From: DATCMH01 sp036563505
GTDB lineage: Bacteria; Pseudomonadota; Alphaproteobacteria; Rhizobiales; Beijerinckiaceae
DNA length: 64,000 bases
Reading direction: 5' to 3'
NCBI GenBank assembly: GCA_036563505.1
Contig: DATCMH010000021.1
Span: 6,037 to 70,036, forward strand
In this document: piece after piece, positions 16,991 through 25,172 of the stretch
How the letters are laid out: each line of letters begins with the position of its first letter
Numbering within the stretch: position 1 is the stretch's first letter
Notes under the pieces: model-generated
What the model was told of the DNA's origin: nothing
Databases searched by the model: none
Seen by the model: the letters and a program-made list of their open reading frames with translations, nothing else
Made by a program: the position numbers and the translations under genes

Positions 16991-17287
16991 ATGCTTGATC
17001 GCCTCAAGGCGCTGCTGGGCCTCGGCAGGGGCTCCTCGACCGCGGCCCCCACCGACGATCGGCACGGGGAGGCTGTCGAGCACGACGGCTATCGCATCCA
17101 AGCCACGCCTTACCCGGCGAAGGGCGGCTTCCAGACCGCGGGCGTGATCGCGGATCCCGAGACCGGCCGCGAGCATCGCTTCGTGCGCGCCGAAACGCAT
17201 CCGACCAAGGACGAGGCGGCGGCCTTCGCCGTCGCCAAGGCGAAGCAGATCATCCGCGAGCGGGGAAAGCGCTTGTTCGAGGGGTGA
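16991..17287 (+). CDS. HlyU-family protein
   Basis: A 98-residue soluble protein with a short basic N-terminus (MLDRLKALLGLG), then a domain starting VEHDGYRIQATPYPAKGGFQTAGVI and ending RFVRAETHPTKDEAAAFAVAKAKQII. This pattern fits the HlyU family named after a Vibrio haemolysin activator, though most alphaproteobacterial members are uncharacterised and are not the winged-helix HlyU. It lies 12 bases after the substrate-binding gene, so it is probably in that transcript. Function unknown. Confidence 0.75.
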   Translation: MLDRLKALLGLGRGSSTAAPTDDRHGEAVEHDGYRIQATPYPAKGGFQTAGVIADPETGREHRFVRAETHPTKDEAAAFAVAKAKQIIRERGKRLFEG

Positions 17288-17292
17288 GGGGC

Positions 17293-17590
17293 CTTCCTTC
17301 TCCCCTCGCGGGAGAAGGTGCCCGGCGTGAGCCGGGCAGATGAGGGGGTGCTGGGCTTGGACCCATGCGGGTCAGAACGCCCCCACTGTCGTTCGCGGGC
17401 TTGACCCGCGAACCTCGGCGCGAAGGCCCGAGATCTCGAACCGAGATGGCCGGGTCGAGCCCGGCCATGACAGGGGTGGGGCGGAGAGGTGGCGATCGGC
17501 CTCTCGGCCGGGCGCGCGTGCCGCGCGCACCCCCCTCCCGACCCCGCTTCGCGGGGCCACCCTTTCCCGCAAGGGGAGAGGGGATGACGC
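17293..17590. repeat. Palindromic intergenic repeats, third cluster
   Basis: The gap 17288-17598 is filled by repeats: CCTTCTCCCCTCGCGGGAGAAGG (about 17294-17316), the 95-base block at 17385-17480 (CGTTCGCGGGCTTGACCCGCGAAC and GGCCGGGTCGAGCCCGGCC), and a C-rich/G-rich unit at about 17520-17583 (CCCCGCTTCGCGGGG then CCCTTTCCCGCAAGGGGAGAGGG). It lies between convergent hlyU and M20-peptidase genes, like the cluster at 7741-8302. Confidence 0.85.
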
Positions 17591-17598
17591 GGGCGGGA

Positions 17599-19020
17599 TC
17601 AGGCGGTCTCGAGGCCCGCCGGGGCGCGACTTCCGGTCGGCACTCCCTTCTCACCCAAATCCCAGTACAGCCCCGCCATCATCGCCAAGCCTTCGCGGGC
17701 GATCGCGACGGGCAGGTGTTCGTTCGGGGCGTGCTGGGAGCAGCCGGGATAGGAGTGCGGCACCCAAACGGTCGGCAGCCCGAGGATGTCCGAGAAGACG
17801 TCGTTCGGCAGCGATCCGCCGAGGTTGGGCAGGACCGCGGGGTTCTTGCCCGTCGATGCGGCGATGGAGGCCACGGCCCAGCGGACCCAGGGGTGGTCGG
17901 GGTCGAGGCGGGTCGCCGGGAACACCTCGTCCCGGGCCGGCGCGACTTGGACGTAGGCGAAGCCCTGCCGGTCGAGGTGGCGGCGGATGGCCGGCAGGAT
18001 GTTGTCCATGTCGATGCCGACCACGAAGCGCAGCTGGCAGCGCGCCCAGGCCCGGGGCGGGATGGCGTTGACCGGCGTCGCCGGCGTGCCGCACTCGTAG
18101 GCCAGGACCTCGAGGGCGCACCAGCCGAACACCTTCTCAGGGCCCGTCAGGCCCGGCTCGCCCCAGGTCGGATCGATGACCGGCGCGCCCGGGCGCGTCT
18201 CGAGCTCGCAATCGGCGAGCGCCCGGCGCACGGAGGCGGGCACCTCGGGGGGCACCAGGTCCGGCACCCGGATCTGCCCCGTCGGGCCGACGAGAGAGGC
18301 CAGCGCATGGGCGAGCTGGATGCCGGGGTTCGAGAGGAGCCCGCCCCAGTTCCCGGAATGGTGGCCGCCCTCGCGGGCGTCGATCCAGAGGTCGAAGGAG
18401 GCGCCGCCGCGGGCGCCGAGGAAGACGGTCGGCCGCTCCTGGTTCAGACGCGGCCCGTCCGAGGCGAGGAGCACGTCGGCCGCCAAGAGCTCGCGGTGGG
18501 CAAAGAAGAGGTCGCGCAAGCCCGGCGAGCCCACCTCCTCGCCCATCTCGATGACCCATTTGGCGTTGAAGCCGAGCTTGCCGCGGGTCCGGAGCACCGC
18601 GTCGAGGGCCGCGAGGTGGATCGCGTGCTGGCCCTTGTTGTCGACGACCCCGCGGCCGTACCAGCGGTCGCCGCGCTCGGTCAGCGTCCAGGGCGAGAGG
18701 CCGGGCTCCCAGGAGGCGTCGAGGCCGCGGATCACGTCGCCGTGGCCGTAGCCCAGCGCGGTGACCCCCTCCGGATCCTCGATGCGCTCGGCGTAGAGAA
18801 CGGGACCCCCGGCGCGATCCCGTTCGCCGAGGCGCCGGCAGGCGAATCCGAGGCGCTCGAAGGCGGGCTGCATCTCTTCGTCGAGGTAGCGCTCGAGATC
18901 ACCCGCCCGGGCCGGGTTCTGGCTCTCCGTCGGGATCGCGACCCGGCGGGCGAGCTCGGCTCTGAAGGCGCCGGACGTGAAGTGGTCGAGGGCGCGGGCG
19001 ATCGCGGCGTCGCGGGACAT
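17599..19020 (-). CDS. M20-family metallopeptidase/amidohydrolase
   Basis: A 473-residue di-zinc hydrolase of the M20 (ArgE/DapE/carboxypeptidase G2/carnosinase) family, cutting peptides or N-acyl amino acids. Putative metal and catalytic residues are in ALGYGHGDVI (His), YGRGVVDNKGQH (bridging Asp), EMGEEVGSPG (Glu pair), LLASDGP (Asp) and CSQHAPNEHL (His). A lid/dimerisation domain lies in the middle. No signal peptide is evident. It is the last gene of a minus-strand run from a TRAP transporter, 20 bases after the HAD gene, so its substrate is probably what the transporter brings in or a derivative of it. Confidence 0.9.
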   Translation of the reverse strand: MSRDAAIARALDHFTSGAFRAELARRVAIPTESQNPARAGDLERYLDEEMQPAFERLGFACRRLGERDRAGGPVLYAERIEDPEGVTALGYGHGDVIRGLDASWEPGLSPWTLTERGDRWYGRGVVDNKGQHAIHLAALDAVLRTRGKLGFNAKWVIEMGEEVGSPGLRDLFFAHRELLAADVLLASDGPRLNQERPTVFLGARGGASFDLWIDAREGGHHSGNWGGLLSNPGIQLAHALASLVGPTGQIRVPDLVPPEVPASVRRALADCELETRPGAPVIDPTWGEPGLTGPEKVFGWCALEVLAYECGTPATPVNAIPPRAWARCQLRFVVGIDMDNILPAIRRHLDRQGFAYVQVAPARDEVFPATRLDPDHPWVRWAVASIAASTGKNPAVLPNLGGSLPNDVFSDILGLPTVWVPHSYPGCSQHAPNEHLPVAIAREGLAMMAGLYWDLGEKGVPTGSRAPAGLETA

Positions 19021-19040
19021 GGCGGGGTTCCGATTCGAGG

Positions 19041-19736
19041 TCAGGAGTGAACGACGCCGTCGAGCCAGCGCAGGAGGATCGGATCGGCGTAGTCGGCGAT
19101 CACGGCAGTCGCGCCGGCCTCGACGAGGGTCTCTGGCGCTTGGCTCGTCGCCACGCCGAAGGTGAGGAGCGCTGCCCCCGAGGCAGAGCGCACGCCCGGC
19201 ACGGAATCCTCGAAGGCGATGGCCTCATCGGGCGCGAGGCCGAGCCGGCGCAAAGCGATCTGGTAGGGCTGGGGGTCAGGCTTAGGCCGCTCGGCATCCT
19301 CGCCGATCACCACCACGGGGAAGCGGGCGGCGAGGTCAAGCGCGTCCAGCATGTGGCGCGCGTTCTCGCCCGGCGCGTTGGTGACGCAGGCCAGGGTCAA
19401 GCCTTGCCGGCCAGCGCGGTCCAGGAGGTCGATGAGGCCGGCCAGCGGCGTCAAGTCGGTCGCGAGCGTCCGGAACAGGGCCTCCTTGTCGTCCGAGAAG
19501 CGGTCCTGCTCGGCAGGTGTCCGGTCAGGGAAGAGTGCCCGCCCGATCTCGGCGTTGGTGCGGCCCGAGATCGAGCGGCGGAACTCCTCCTCCGTCATGG
19601 TGCGGCCGAAGGGCGCGAGCGCCTCCGCGAAGGCCCGCAAGTGGACCGGGTCGCTGTTCGTGAGCGTCCCGTCCATGTCGAAGATCAGGGCTTTGAGGCG
19701 GCCGCGATAGGCCGCGGGGTCGGGCAGCCGACGCAA
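19041..19736 (-). CDS. HAD-superfamily hydrolase, beta-phosphoglucomutase-like
   Basis: A 231-residue HAD subfamily IA protein. Motif I is LIFDMDGTLTNSD (nucleophile Asp and acid/base Asp), motif II is ACVTNAP, motif III Lys is in AERPKPDPQPYQ and motif IV is AFEDSVPGVRSA. A helical cap follows motif I. Such enzymes remove phosphate from sugar phosphates, phosphoglycolate or similar metabolites; the substrate cannot be fixed. It sits between the racemase and M20 genes of the TRAP cluster. Confidence 0.9.
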   Translation of the reverse strand: MRRLPDPAAYRGRLKALIFDMDGTLTNSDPVHLRAFAEALAPFGRTMTEEEFRRSISGRTNAEIGRALFPDRTPAEQDRFSDDKEALFRTLATDLTPLAGLIDLLDRAGRQGLTLACVTNAPGENARHMLDALDLAARFPVVVIGEDAERPKPDPQPYQIALRRLGLAPDEAIAFEDSVPGVRSASGAALLTFGVATSQAPETLVEAGATAVIADYADPILLRWLDGVVHS

Positions 19737-19803
19737 CGCGAGACACTCGTGGTTCGTGATCGATGCCGCCTCTTAACGGAGCCGGGCCGCCGGCCCAAGC
19801 TCT

Positions 19804-20478
19804 TCACGCCGAAGGCGCATGGCCCGCCTGCATCCAGCGCACGAGCGTGACGACGTCGTAGACGGGCAATCCCGTCGCTGTCGCGATCGCGGCGGCGTGG
19901 GGCGGGAAGTTGGTGCATTCGAGAACGAGGGCGCCGAGGGAGGGATGGGCCGCGGCCAGCGCCCGCGCCGCCGCGACCACTTCTGCCTCCCGGGTCGCGA
20001 AATTCGCCGGCGCGCCGCCAAGAATGTCGCGGCGCATCAGGCTGTCCGGGGAGAGCCCTCCGACCGGCGTCGCCGCGTCCGCCCCCGCCGCCGCGAGATG
20101 CGCCGGGCCGAGCGTCGTCGGGTCGAAGGTGAGGACACCGACGGGACGGCGGAGCAGCCGTGCCAGCCAAGGCACCTGAACCAGCGCCGAGGTCGCGACG
20201 GGCACGCTCACGGCGTCAGCCAGCGCGCTTTGATAAAGGACGAGGAAGCCGCAGCTCGTCGTGATGATCGAGGCGCCCCGCGCCTCGAGCCGGCGCGCTC
20301 CGGCGAGGAAGGGCGCGAGCAGGCTCTCGTCAGCGAGCGTCGTGACCCTCGCTGCGGTGGCGCCTTCGATGCGCTCGGACAGGACGGGTCCGGGCCAAGT
20401 CGCCGGGTGGCCGATGTCGCCCGGAAAGCGCTCGAAGGTGGTGTCGAGCATCAGAAGGCCGAGCGGCCCGTCACGCAT
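19804..20478 (-). CDS. Aspartate/glutamate racemase-family protein
   Basis: A 224-residue protein of the Asp/Glu/hydantoin racemase superfamily. Two cysteines stand where the catalytic pair is expected: SIITTSCGFLVLYQ and LVLECTNFPPHAAAI. In the superfamily these deprotonate the two faces of the substrate in racemases, or form a covalent adduct in maleate isomerase and arylmalonate decarboxylase. Which reaction applies here is open. It lies 51 bases downstream of dctP. With the transporter and M20 gene it suggests use of an acidic or N-substituted amino acid. Confidence 0.82.
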   Translation of the reverse strand: MRDGPLGLLMLDTTFERFPGDIGHPATWPGPVLSERIEGATAARVTTLADESLLAPFLAGARRLEARGASIITTSCGFLVLYQSALADAVSVPVATSALVQVPWLARLLRRPVGVLTFDPTTLGPAHLAAAGADAATPVGGLSPDSLMRRDILGGAPANFATREAEVVAAARALAAAHPSLGALVLECTNFPPHAAAIATATGLPVYDVVTLVRWMQAGHAPSA

Positions 20479-20529
20479 GGCGCGACGGGCCGCTCGAACT
20501 ATGGGCCGGGATCGTCACCGGCCGAAAAC

Positions 20530-21507
20530 TCACATCTTTTTGTAATCGTCGACGACCGCCTGACCGGCCGCTCCGGCTTTTTTAAGCCAATCGGCGGTGA
20601 GCTGCTCGCCGATCTTGCGAAAGCCTGCGGCGAGCTCGGCGCTCGGGGGCTGCACCTTCATGCCCTTGGCCTTGAGCTGGTCGAGGTACCAGCCCGCCTT
20701 CTCCTGCCACATCTTCCAGCCGCGCTCCTCGGCGGCGGCCGAGGCCTTCAGGATCGCGTCCTGTGTCGGCTTGTCGAGGGCGTCGAAGGCGGCCTTGTTC
20801 ACGAAGGTGAGATTCTTCGGGATCCAGGCCTGCACGTCGTAGAAGTGGGTCAGGGTCTCCCAGACCTTGCTGTCATAGCCCGTGCCGCCCGAGGACATGA
20901 AGGAGTTGACGACGCCGGTGGCGAGCGCCTGCGGCAACTCGGCGGCCTGGATCGTCACAGCCTGGGCGCCGATGATCTCGCCGATGCGCGCCGTCCCGAC
21001 ATTGTAGGAGCGCCACTTGAGGCCCTTCATGTCCTCGATCGTGTTGAGGTCCTTCTTGGCGTAGACGCCCTGCGGTGCCCAGGGCACGGCGAAGAGCAGC
21101 ATCATGCCCTGGCTCGCGAGCTTCTTCTCCACCGCCGGCTTCTGGGCGGTCCAGAGCTTGCGCGCTTGGTCGAAGGACGTGGCGAGGAAGGGCACCACGT
21201 CGAGGCCGAAGATCGGATCCTCGTTCTCGTGAAGCGAGATCAGGACCTCGCCCATCTGCGCCTGGCCCGTCTGCACCGCGCGCTTGATCTCCGGCGCCTT
21301 GAACAGCGAGGCGTTGGCATGGACCGTGATCTGGAGCTTATCGCCGGTAGCGGCAGCGACCTCCTTGGAGAAGATCGCCAGGTTCTCGGTATGCGGGTTG
21401 TCGCCGGGATAGGCGGCGGGCAGGTTCCACTTGGTCTGCGCGAGCGCCGGCAGGGCGGCCAGCGTTCCCGCGAGCACCAGTGCCGCGCGAAGCATCGTTT
21501 TCATCAT
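20530..21507 (-). CDS. dctP: TRAP transporter substrate-binding protein
   Basis: A 325-residue periplasmic binding protein of the DctP/TAXI-independent TRAP family. The start at 21507 (MMKTMLRAALVLAGTLAALP) follows GAGGGGAACAA and gives a clean Sec signal peptide cut after ALAQ. The mature part has family segments VPFLATSFDQARKLW and GLKWRSYNVGTARIGEIIGA, where an Arg usually holds the ligand carboxylate. Ligands in the family are carboxylic or amino acids. It lies 67 bases downstream of the large permease gene. The three-part system is complete here. Confidence 0.93.
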   Translation of the reverse strand: MMKTMLRAALVLAGTLAALPALAQTKWNLPAAYPGDNPHTENLAIFSKEVAAATGDKLQITVHANASLFKAPEIKRAVQTGQAQMGEVLISLHENEDPIFGLDVVPFLATSFDQARKLWTAQKPAVEKKLASQGMMLLFAVPWAPQGVYAKKDLNTIEDMKGLKWRSYNVGTARIGEIIGAQAVTIQAAELPQALATGVVNSFMSSGGTGYDSKVWETLTHFYDVQAWIPKNLTFVNKAAFDALDKPTQDAILKASAAAEERGWKMWQEKAGWYLDQLKAKGMKVQPPSAELAAGFRKIGEQLTADWLKKAGAAGQAVVDDYKKM

Positions 21508-21574
21508 TTGTTCCCCTCGTTCTTGCAGCCCCGCATCGTCGGGGCCGTTCCGGGTCGACCTTCGCATTCCCATC

Positions 21575-22882
21575 TCAATCGGGGAAGGCGAGCTTTGGTA
21601 GGGTCATGACGATGCTCGGGAACAGGGTGATCAGGGCCACCGCCGCCGTGAGCAGGAAGAAGAAGGGCAGGGCGGCGAGCGCCACGGTGTTCGAGTCCCG
21701 CCCCGACATCGTCTGCAAGACGAAAAGGTTGAAGCCGACGGGCGGCGAGACCTCCGCCATTTCGACGACAAGCACCAGGAAGATGCCGAACCAGACGAGG
21801 TCGAAGCCCGCCTGCTTCACCATCGGGATCACCACCGCCGTGGTGAGGACGATCATGGAGATGCCGTCGAGCGCCGTGCCGAGCACGATGTACATGACGG
21901 TGAGCGCCGCGATGAGCGCGTAGGGCGAGAGCTTGAGGCCGTCGACCCAGGACGCGAGGGCCTGCGGGATGCCCGTATAGGCCATCGAGGTCGACATGAA
22001 GGAGGCGCCGGCGAGGATCAGCATGATCATGCAGGTGATCCGCGTCGTCCCCATCACGCTCTGCCAGAACGCCGCCCGCGTCAGCGAGCCCGACCACCAG
22101 GCGATGGCAAAGGACCCGAGAACGCCCCAGGCCGCGCATTCCGTCGCCGTCGCCCAGCCGAGCAGGAGCGAGAGGAAAACGAGCAGGATGAGCAGCGTGA
22201 CAGGGATGAGGTTCGCCGATTCCCGCAGCTTCTCGCGCAGGCTCATCGCCGGCTCAGGCGGAGGCTGCTTGTCGGGGTTCGCCAGCGACCATACGGCGAT
22301 GTAGCCCGAATAGAGCGCCATCACCAGAAGACCCGGCAGGAAGCCCGCCAGGAAGACCTGGATGATCGAGACGTTGGCCGCGACCGCGTAGACCACCATC
22401 GTGATCGAGGGCGGAATCAGGATCCCGAGCGTTCCGGCGCCGGCAAGCGATCCAAGGCTCACCATCTCGTCGTAGCCGCGCTTCTTGAGCTCCGGCAGGG
22501 CGATCTTGGCGACCGTGGCGCAAGTCGCGGCCGACGAGCCCGAGACGGACCCGAAGAGGCCGCAGGCGAGCACGTTCACGTGCATGAGTCGGCCCGGCAG
22601 CCAGTTGAGCCAGGGCGCGAGGCCGCGGAACATCTCTTCCGACAGCCGGGTGCGAAACAGGATCTCGCCCATCCAGATGAACAGCGGGAGCGCTGCGAGC
22701 GTCCAAGACGCCGAGTTGCCCCAGATCGTGGTGGCGAGCACCGAGCCGGCCGGGATCGCGGCTCCGGCGAACTGCATGCCGACCCAGCCGCAGGCCATCA
22801 GCGCGATCGCGATCCAGACCCCGCCGGCGAGCAGGACCGTCAGCAGGGCCAGGATGAGAAGAGCGATCTGGAGCAACTCCAC
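21575..22882 (-). CDS. dctM: TRAP transporter large permease subunit
   Basis: A 435-residue integral membrane protein with about 12 hydrophobic segments, the ion-coupled channel of a TRAP transporter. Family features are ILGILIPPSITMVVYAVAAN-type segments in the middle and VVEMAEVSPPVGFNLFVL near the C-terminus. The start is GTG at 22882, four bases after the stop of the small permease gene, so the two are translationally coupled. Sodium dependence is typical of the family but is not shown by the sequence. Confidence 0.94.
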   Translation of the reverse strand: MELLQIALLILALLTVLLAGGVWIAIALMACGWVGMQFAGAAIPAGSVLATTIWGNSASWTLAALPLFIWMGEILFRTRLSEEMFRGLAPWLNWLPGRLMHVNVLACGLFGSVSGSSAATCATVAKIALPELKKRGYDEMVSLGSLAGAGTLGILIPPSITMVVYAVAANVSIIQVFLAGFLPGLLVMALYSGYIAVWSLANPDKQPPPEPAMSLREKLRESANLIPVTLLILLVFLSLLLGWATATECAAWGVLGSFAIAWWSGSLTRAAFWQSVMGTTRITCMIMLILAGASFMSTSMAYTGIPQALASWVDGLKLSPYALIAALTVMYIVLGTALDGISMIVLTTAVVIPMVKQAGFDLVWFGIFLVLVVEMAEVSPPVGFNLFVLQTMSGRDSNTVALAALPFFFLLTAAVALITLFPSIVMTLPKLAFPD

Positions 22883-22886
22883 CGCG

Positions 22887-23462
22887 TCAGACTCCGCTCT
22901 GGATGGCGCGCTCGACCACCTCTTCGGCGGTCGTGGCCGGCGGCTTCTCGTAGCGCGGATCGCCGCCTCGGAGCACGTGGACGAACTCGTCGACGAAGGC
23001 GATGAACAGGATCACGAGCCCGCCCGCGTAACCGATTTGCGGGATCCAGAGCGGCATGGCCACGACGCCCTGCGCCATGTCGTCGAAGCGGTAGGAATCG
23101 ATCGTCAGGCGCACCGCGTGCCAGGCGAAGAAGCCGACGAAGCCGAGGCCCAGCACCAGGGAGAAGACCTCGAAGGCCCGCCGCGCGCGGCCCTGGAAAC
23201 GGTCGATCAGCAGACCGACCCGGATCATCTCGCCGGACTTGAAGGTGTGCGCCAGCCCGAGGAAGGCCATCGCCGCCATGCACCACGAGGCGAAGTCGTC
23301 GCCGGCGGGGATGTTCACGCCGATCTCGCGGCCGAGCGAGAGGCCCATCATCAGGAGGAAGATGAGGATCAGGAACCCGCCCGCGAGATAGCCGGCGAAG
23401 AGGTAGAGGCCATCGAGGGCGGCGCGCAACGGATGGCGCGGCGCAGGGTCGGGAGAATGCAT
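22887..23462 (-). CDS. dctQ: TRAP transporter small permease subunit
   Basis: A 191-residue membrane protein with four hydrophobic segments, matching the DctQ/small TRAP subunit that supports DctM. The TRAP segment MIRVGLLIDRFQGRARRAFE is visible in the middle. I prefer the ATG at 23462 (MHSPDPAPRHPLRAALDGLY); an ATG at 23492 would add ten residues. It is the first gene of the minus-strand cluster dctQ-dctM-dctP-racemase-HAD-M20; the promoter should lie in 23463-23578. No regulator gene adjoins it. Confidence 0.9.
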   Translation of the reverse strand: MHSPDPAPRHPLRAALDGLYLFAGYLAGGFLILIFLLMMGLSLGREIGVNIPAGDDFASWCMAAMAFLGLAHTFKSGEMIRVGLLIDRFQGRARRAFEVFSLVLGLGFVGFFAWHAVRLTIDSYRFDDMAQGVVAMPLWIPQIGYAGGLVILFIAFVDEFVHVLRGGDPRYEKPPATTAEEVVERAIQSGV

Positions 23463-23578
23463 CGGATCCGGCGTGCAGGCGTGGGGCGGCATGAAAGCTT
23501 GCCGGCGCGTGGATCACAAGCGAAGCGGCGCCGGCCATTCGTCGAACGCACAAGCAAGCCGCGGGCCGTGGCGGACCC

Positions 23579-24184
23579 TCAGGCCTCCGGCGTCGCGGCG
23601 TCGGGGTCCCGAGCGGGCATGACGGCGTGGACCAGGCGTTCCGCCGCGAGCCCGATGCCGACGCCGACCGCGACATCGAGGGGATAGTGGGCGCCACGCG
23701 GCACCTGGGCGAGGCCGATGAAGGCGGCACTGGCATAGGCGGGCGCCCGCAGGTCCGGGTAGAACCGGGCGAAGGCCCGGGCGCAGGCGACGCTGCCCGC
23801 CGTATGCCCGGAGGGGAAGGATTGCCACGACCCCTTGTTGGGGCCGAAGGGGCGCACCTCGTATTGTCCCTCCTCGAGGAGCACGTGCGGGCGCGTCCGG
23901 GACAGCGAGCGCTTGAGGACGGTTTTGACCAGGATCGCGGCAAGGAGTGAGCCGAGCATCGCGACGCCCGCCCGGGTCGCGCGACCGTTGCCGGCCACGA
24001 GCCCGTAGGCCATCACCCCACAGGAGAGCGCGGCGAGGGGCGGCTGATCGCCGACCTCACTCAAGCGCCCGACGAGGCGGACGCCCGGGTGGTGGCGATG
24101 GCGCGCGAGACGGGCGGCGATGTCGACGTCGGCGCGCTCGACCGCCGCGACGGTTGATGAACCAGCTCGATCGGTGGGGACCAT
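23579..24184 (-). CDS. PAP2-family phosphatase, membrane protein
   Basis: A 201-residue membrane-associated phosphatase. All three PAP2 signature blocks are present: KRSLSRTRPH (K-x6-RP), SFPSGHT (PSGH) and PRGAHYPLDVAVG (SR-x5-H-x3-D variant with Pro-Arg). The fold has several hydrophobic helices. Family members remove phosphate from phosphatidic acid, undecaprenyl pyrophosphate or lipid A. The exact lipid is unknown. It is upstream of dctQ on the same strand but separated by more than 110 bases, so co-transcription is uncertain. Confidence 0.9.
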   Translation of the reverse strand: MVPTDRAGSSTVAAVERADVDIAARLARHRHHPGVRLVGRLSEVGDQPPLAALSCGVMAYGLVAGNGRATRAGVAMLGSLLAAILVKTVLKRSLSRTRPHVLLEEGQYEVRPFGPNKGSWQSFPSGHTAGSVACARAFARFYPDLRAPAYASAAFIGLAQVPRGAHYPLDVAVGVGIGLAAERLVHAVMPARDPDAATPEA

Positions 24185-24249
24185 GGCACGCCAACGTCCC
24201 GCATCAGGCTTGGTTCGCCCGTTCCTTCGATCTCGATGAGGCGCGAGCG

Positions 24250-24453
24250 TCAGGAGACGCGGGCCGTGATCTCGCTCTCGCGCACGGCGCGCTCGCCCGA
24301 CGTGGACGACTTGATGCGGTAGGAGACCTCGCCGGTCTGGTCGGCCGGCATCAGACGGGTGACCTCGTAGATGCCGCCCGCGTTGGAGCGGCTGTCCGAG
24401 AAGCCGGGGGAGTTGAGGCGGACGAGCTGCCGAACCTGATATTTATGCGACAT
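24250..24453 (-). CDS. Conserved small protein of unknown function
   Basis: A 67-residue soluble protein starting MSHKYQVRQLVRLNSPGF and carrying YEVTRLMPADQTGEVSYRIKS followed by ERAVRESEI. This pattern of a short basic beta-rich domain ending in RIKS...ERVVRESEL recurs in small hypothetical proteins of alphaproteobacteria, which I recall but cannot name further. The ribosome site is GGAGGTAG about six bases before the ATG. It lies downstream of the cold-shock gene but beyond that gene's terminator, so it has its own promoter or depends on read-through. Confidence 0.75.
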   Translation of the reverse strand: MSHKYQVRQLVRLNSPGFSDSRSNAGGIYEVTRLMPADQTGEVSYRIKSSTSGERAVRESEITARVS

Positions 24454-24499
24454 GGATCTACCTCCAGCCCGCCGGGACAGGATTTCGTGGCGGGATCAA

Positions 24500-24531
24500 A
24501 CGAAAAGGCCGCCCCCGGACGGGGACGGCCT
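24500..24531 (-). terminator. Rho-independent terminator of the cold-shock gene
   Basis: On the minus strand AGGCCGTCCCC pairs with GGGGGCGGCCT across a four-base GTCC loop (24506-24531) with one G-U pair, followed by TTTCG. The 11-pair stem and T-tract lie about 45 bases after the cold-shock stop codon. It is the clearest intrinsic terminator in the window. Confidence 0.85.
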
Positions 24532-24576
24532 CGATCAGTCGGCGGCGCCGGATATGCCGCGCCTCGTCATCAGACG

Positions 24577-24786
24577 TTACGCCGTCTGGATGTTGTTGAC
24601 GGCGATCTTGCCAGACCGGCGGTCCTCGGCGGTGTCGAAGGAGACCTTCTGGCCCTCGACGAGGCCGCGCAGGCCGGCGCGCTCGAGCGCGGTGGCGTGA
24701 ACGAACACGTCCTTGGAGCCATCCTCCGGCTGAATGAAGCCGAAGCCCTTCTGGTCGTTGTAGAATTTCACAGTGCCCGTGATCAT
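24577..24786 (-). CDS. Cold-shock protein, CspA family
   Basis: A 69-residue OB-fold single-stranded nucleic-acid binding protein. RNP1-like KGFGFIQ and RNP2-like DVFVHAT are both visible, and the N-terminus TGTVKFYNDQ is standard. Such proteins melt RNA structure and act as chaperones in cold or stationary phase. AAGGAA precedes the ATG at 24786. It has a single-gene transcript, ended by the terminator at 24500-24531. The long gap upstream (24787-25172) may hold a structured 5' leader, as cold-shock genes often do, but I see no specific element. Confidence 0.96.
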   Translation of the reverse strand: MITGTVKFYNDQKGFGFIQPEDGSKDVFVHATALERAGLRGLVEGQKVSFDTAEDRRSGKIAVNNIQTA

Positions 24787-25172
24787 CGGGGTATTCCTTA
24801 GGCAGTTTACGATAAGTGGCGAGGACGAGCCGACGCGATGCGCGGCCCGCTCCCGAGCGGTCGAGGTTTGGAAGTGGAGTTCTGAACGCGCGCCCGGCTT
24901 CGCCTAAGCGGAACGGCCCGATATCCGGCCAAAAGTCGATGTCTTAACGTAAGCCCTCCGGCCTCCGATGACAAGGAGGGCCCTGCATTTAGCCCTCGCG
25001 GCCCCCGCGGCCCGGCCTGGTGACGGCGCGCGTGGGAGCCGTGGCCGTTCATGTTGGGTTGAACTTCATTCAGGCAAAAGGCTGATGTCTCCGAGCGAAA
25101 GCTCTTCTCGACCCCGCCGTTGATGGTTCCGGCCCGCCTCAGAACGAGGCGCGTCCGAGGGAAGCCTGCCGC
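24787..25172. other. Divergent intergenic region between csp and mdoH
   Basis: Three hundred and eighty-six bases with no credible gene. It should contain the promoter and leader of the cold-shock gene (minus strand) and the promoter of mdoH (plus strand). I see no convincing promoter pair, tRNA or repeat in it. Confidence 0.5.
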
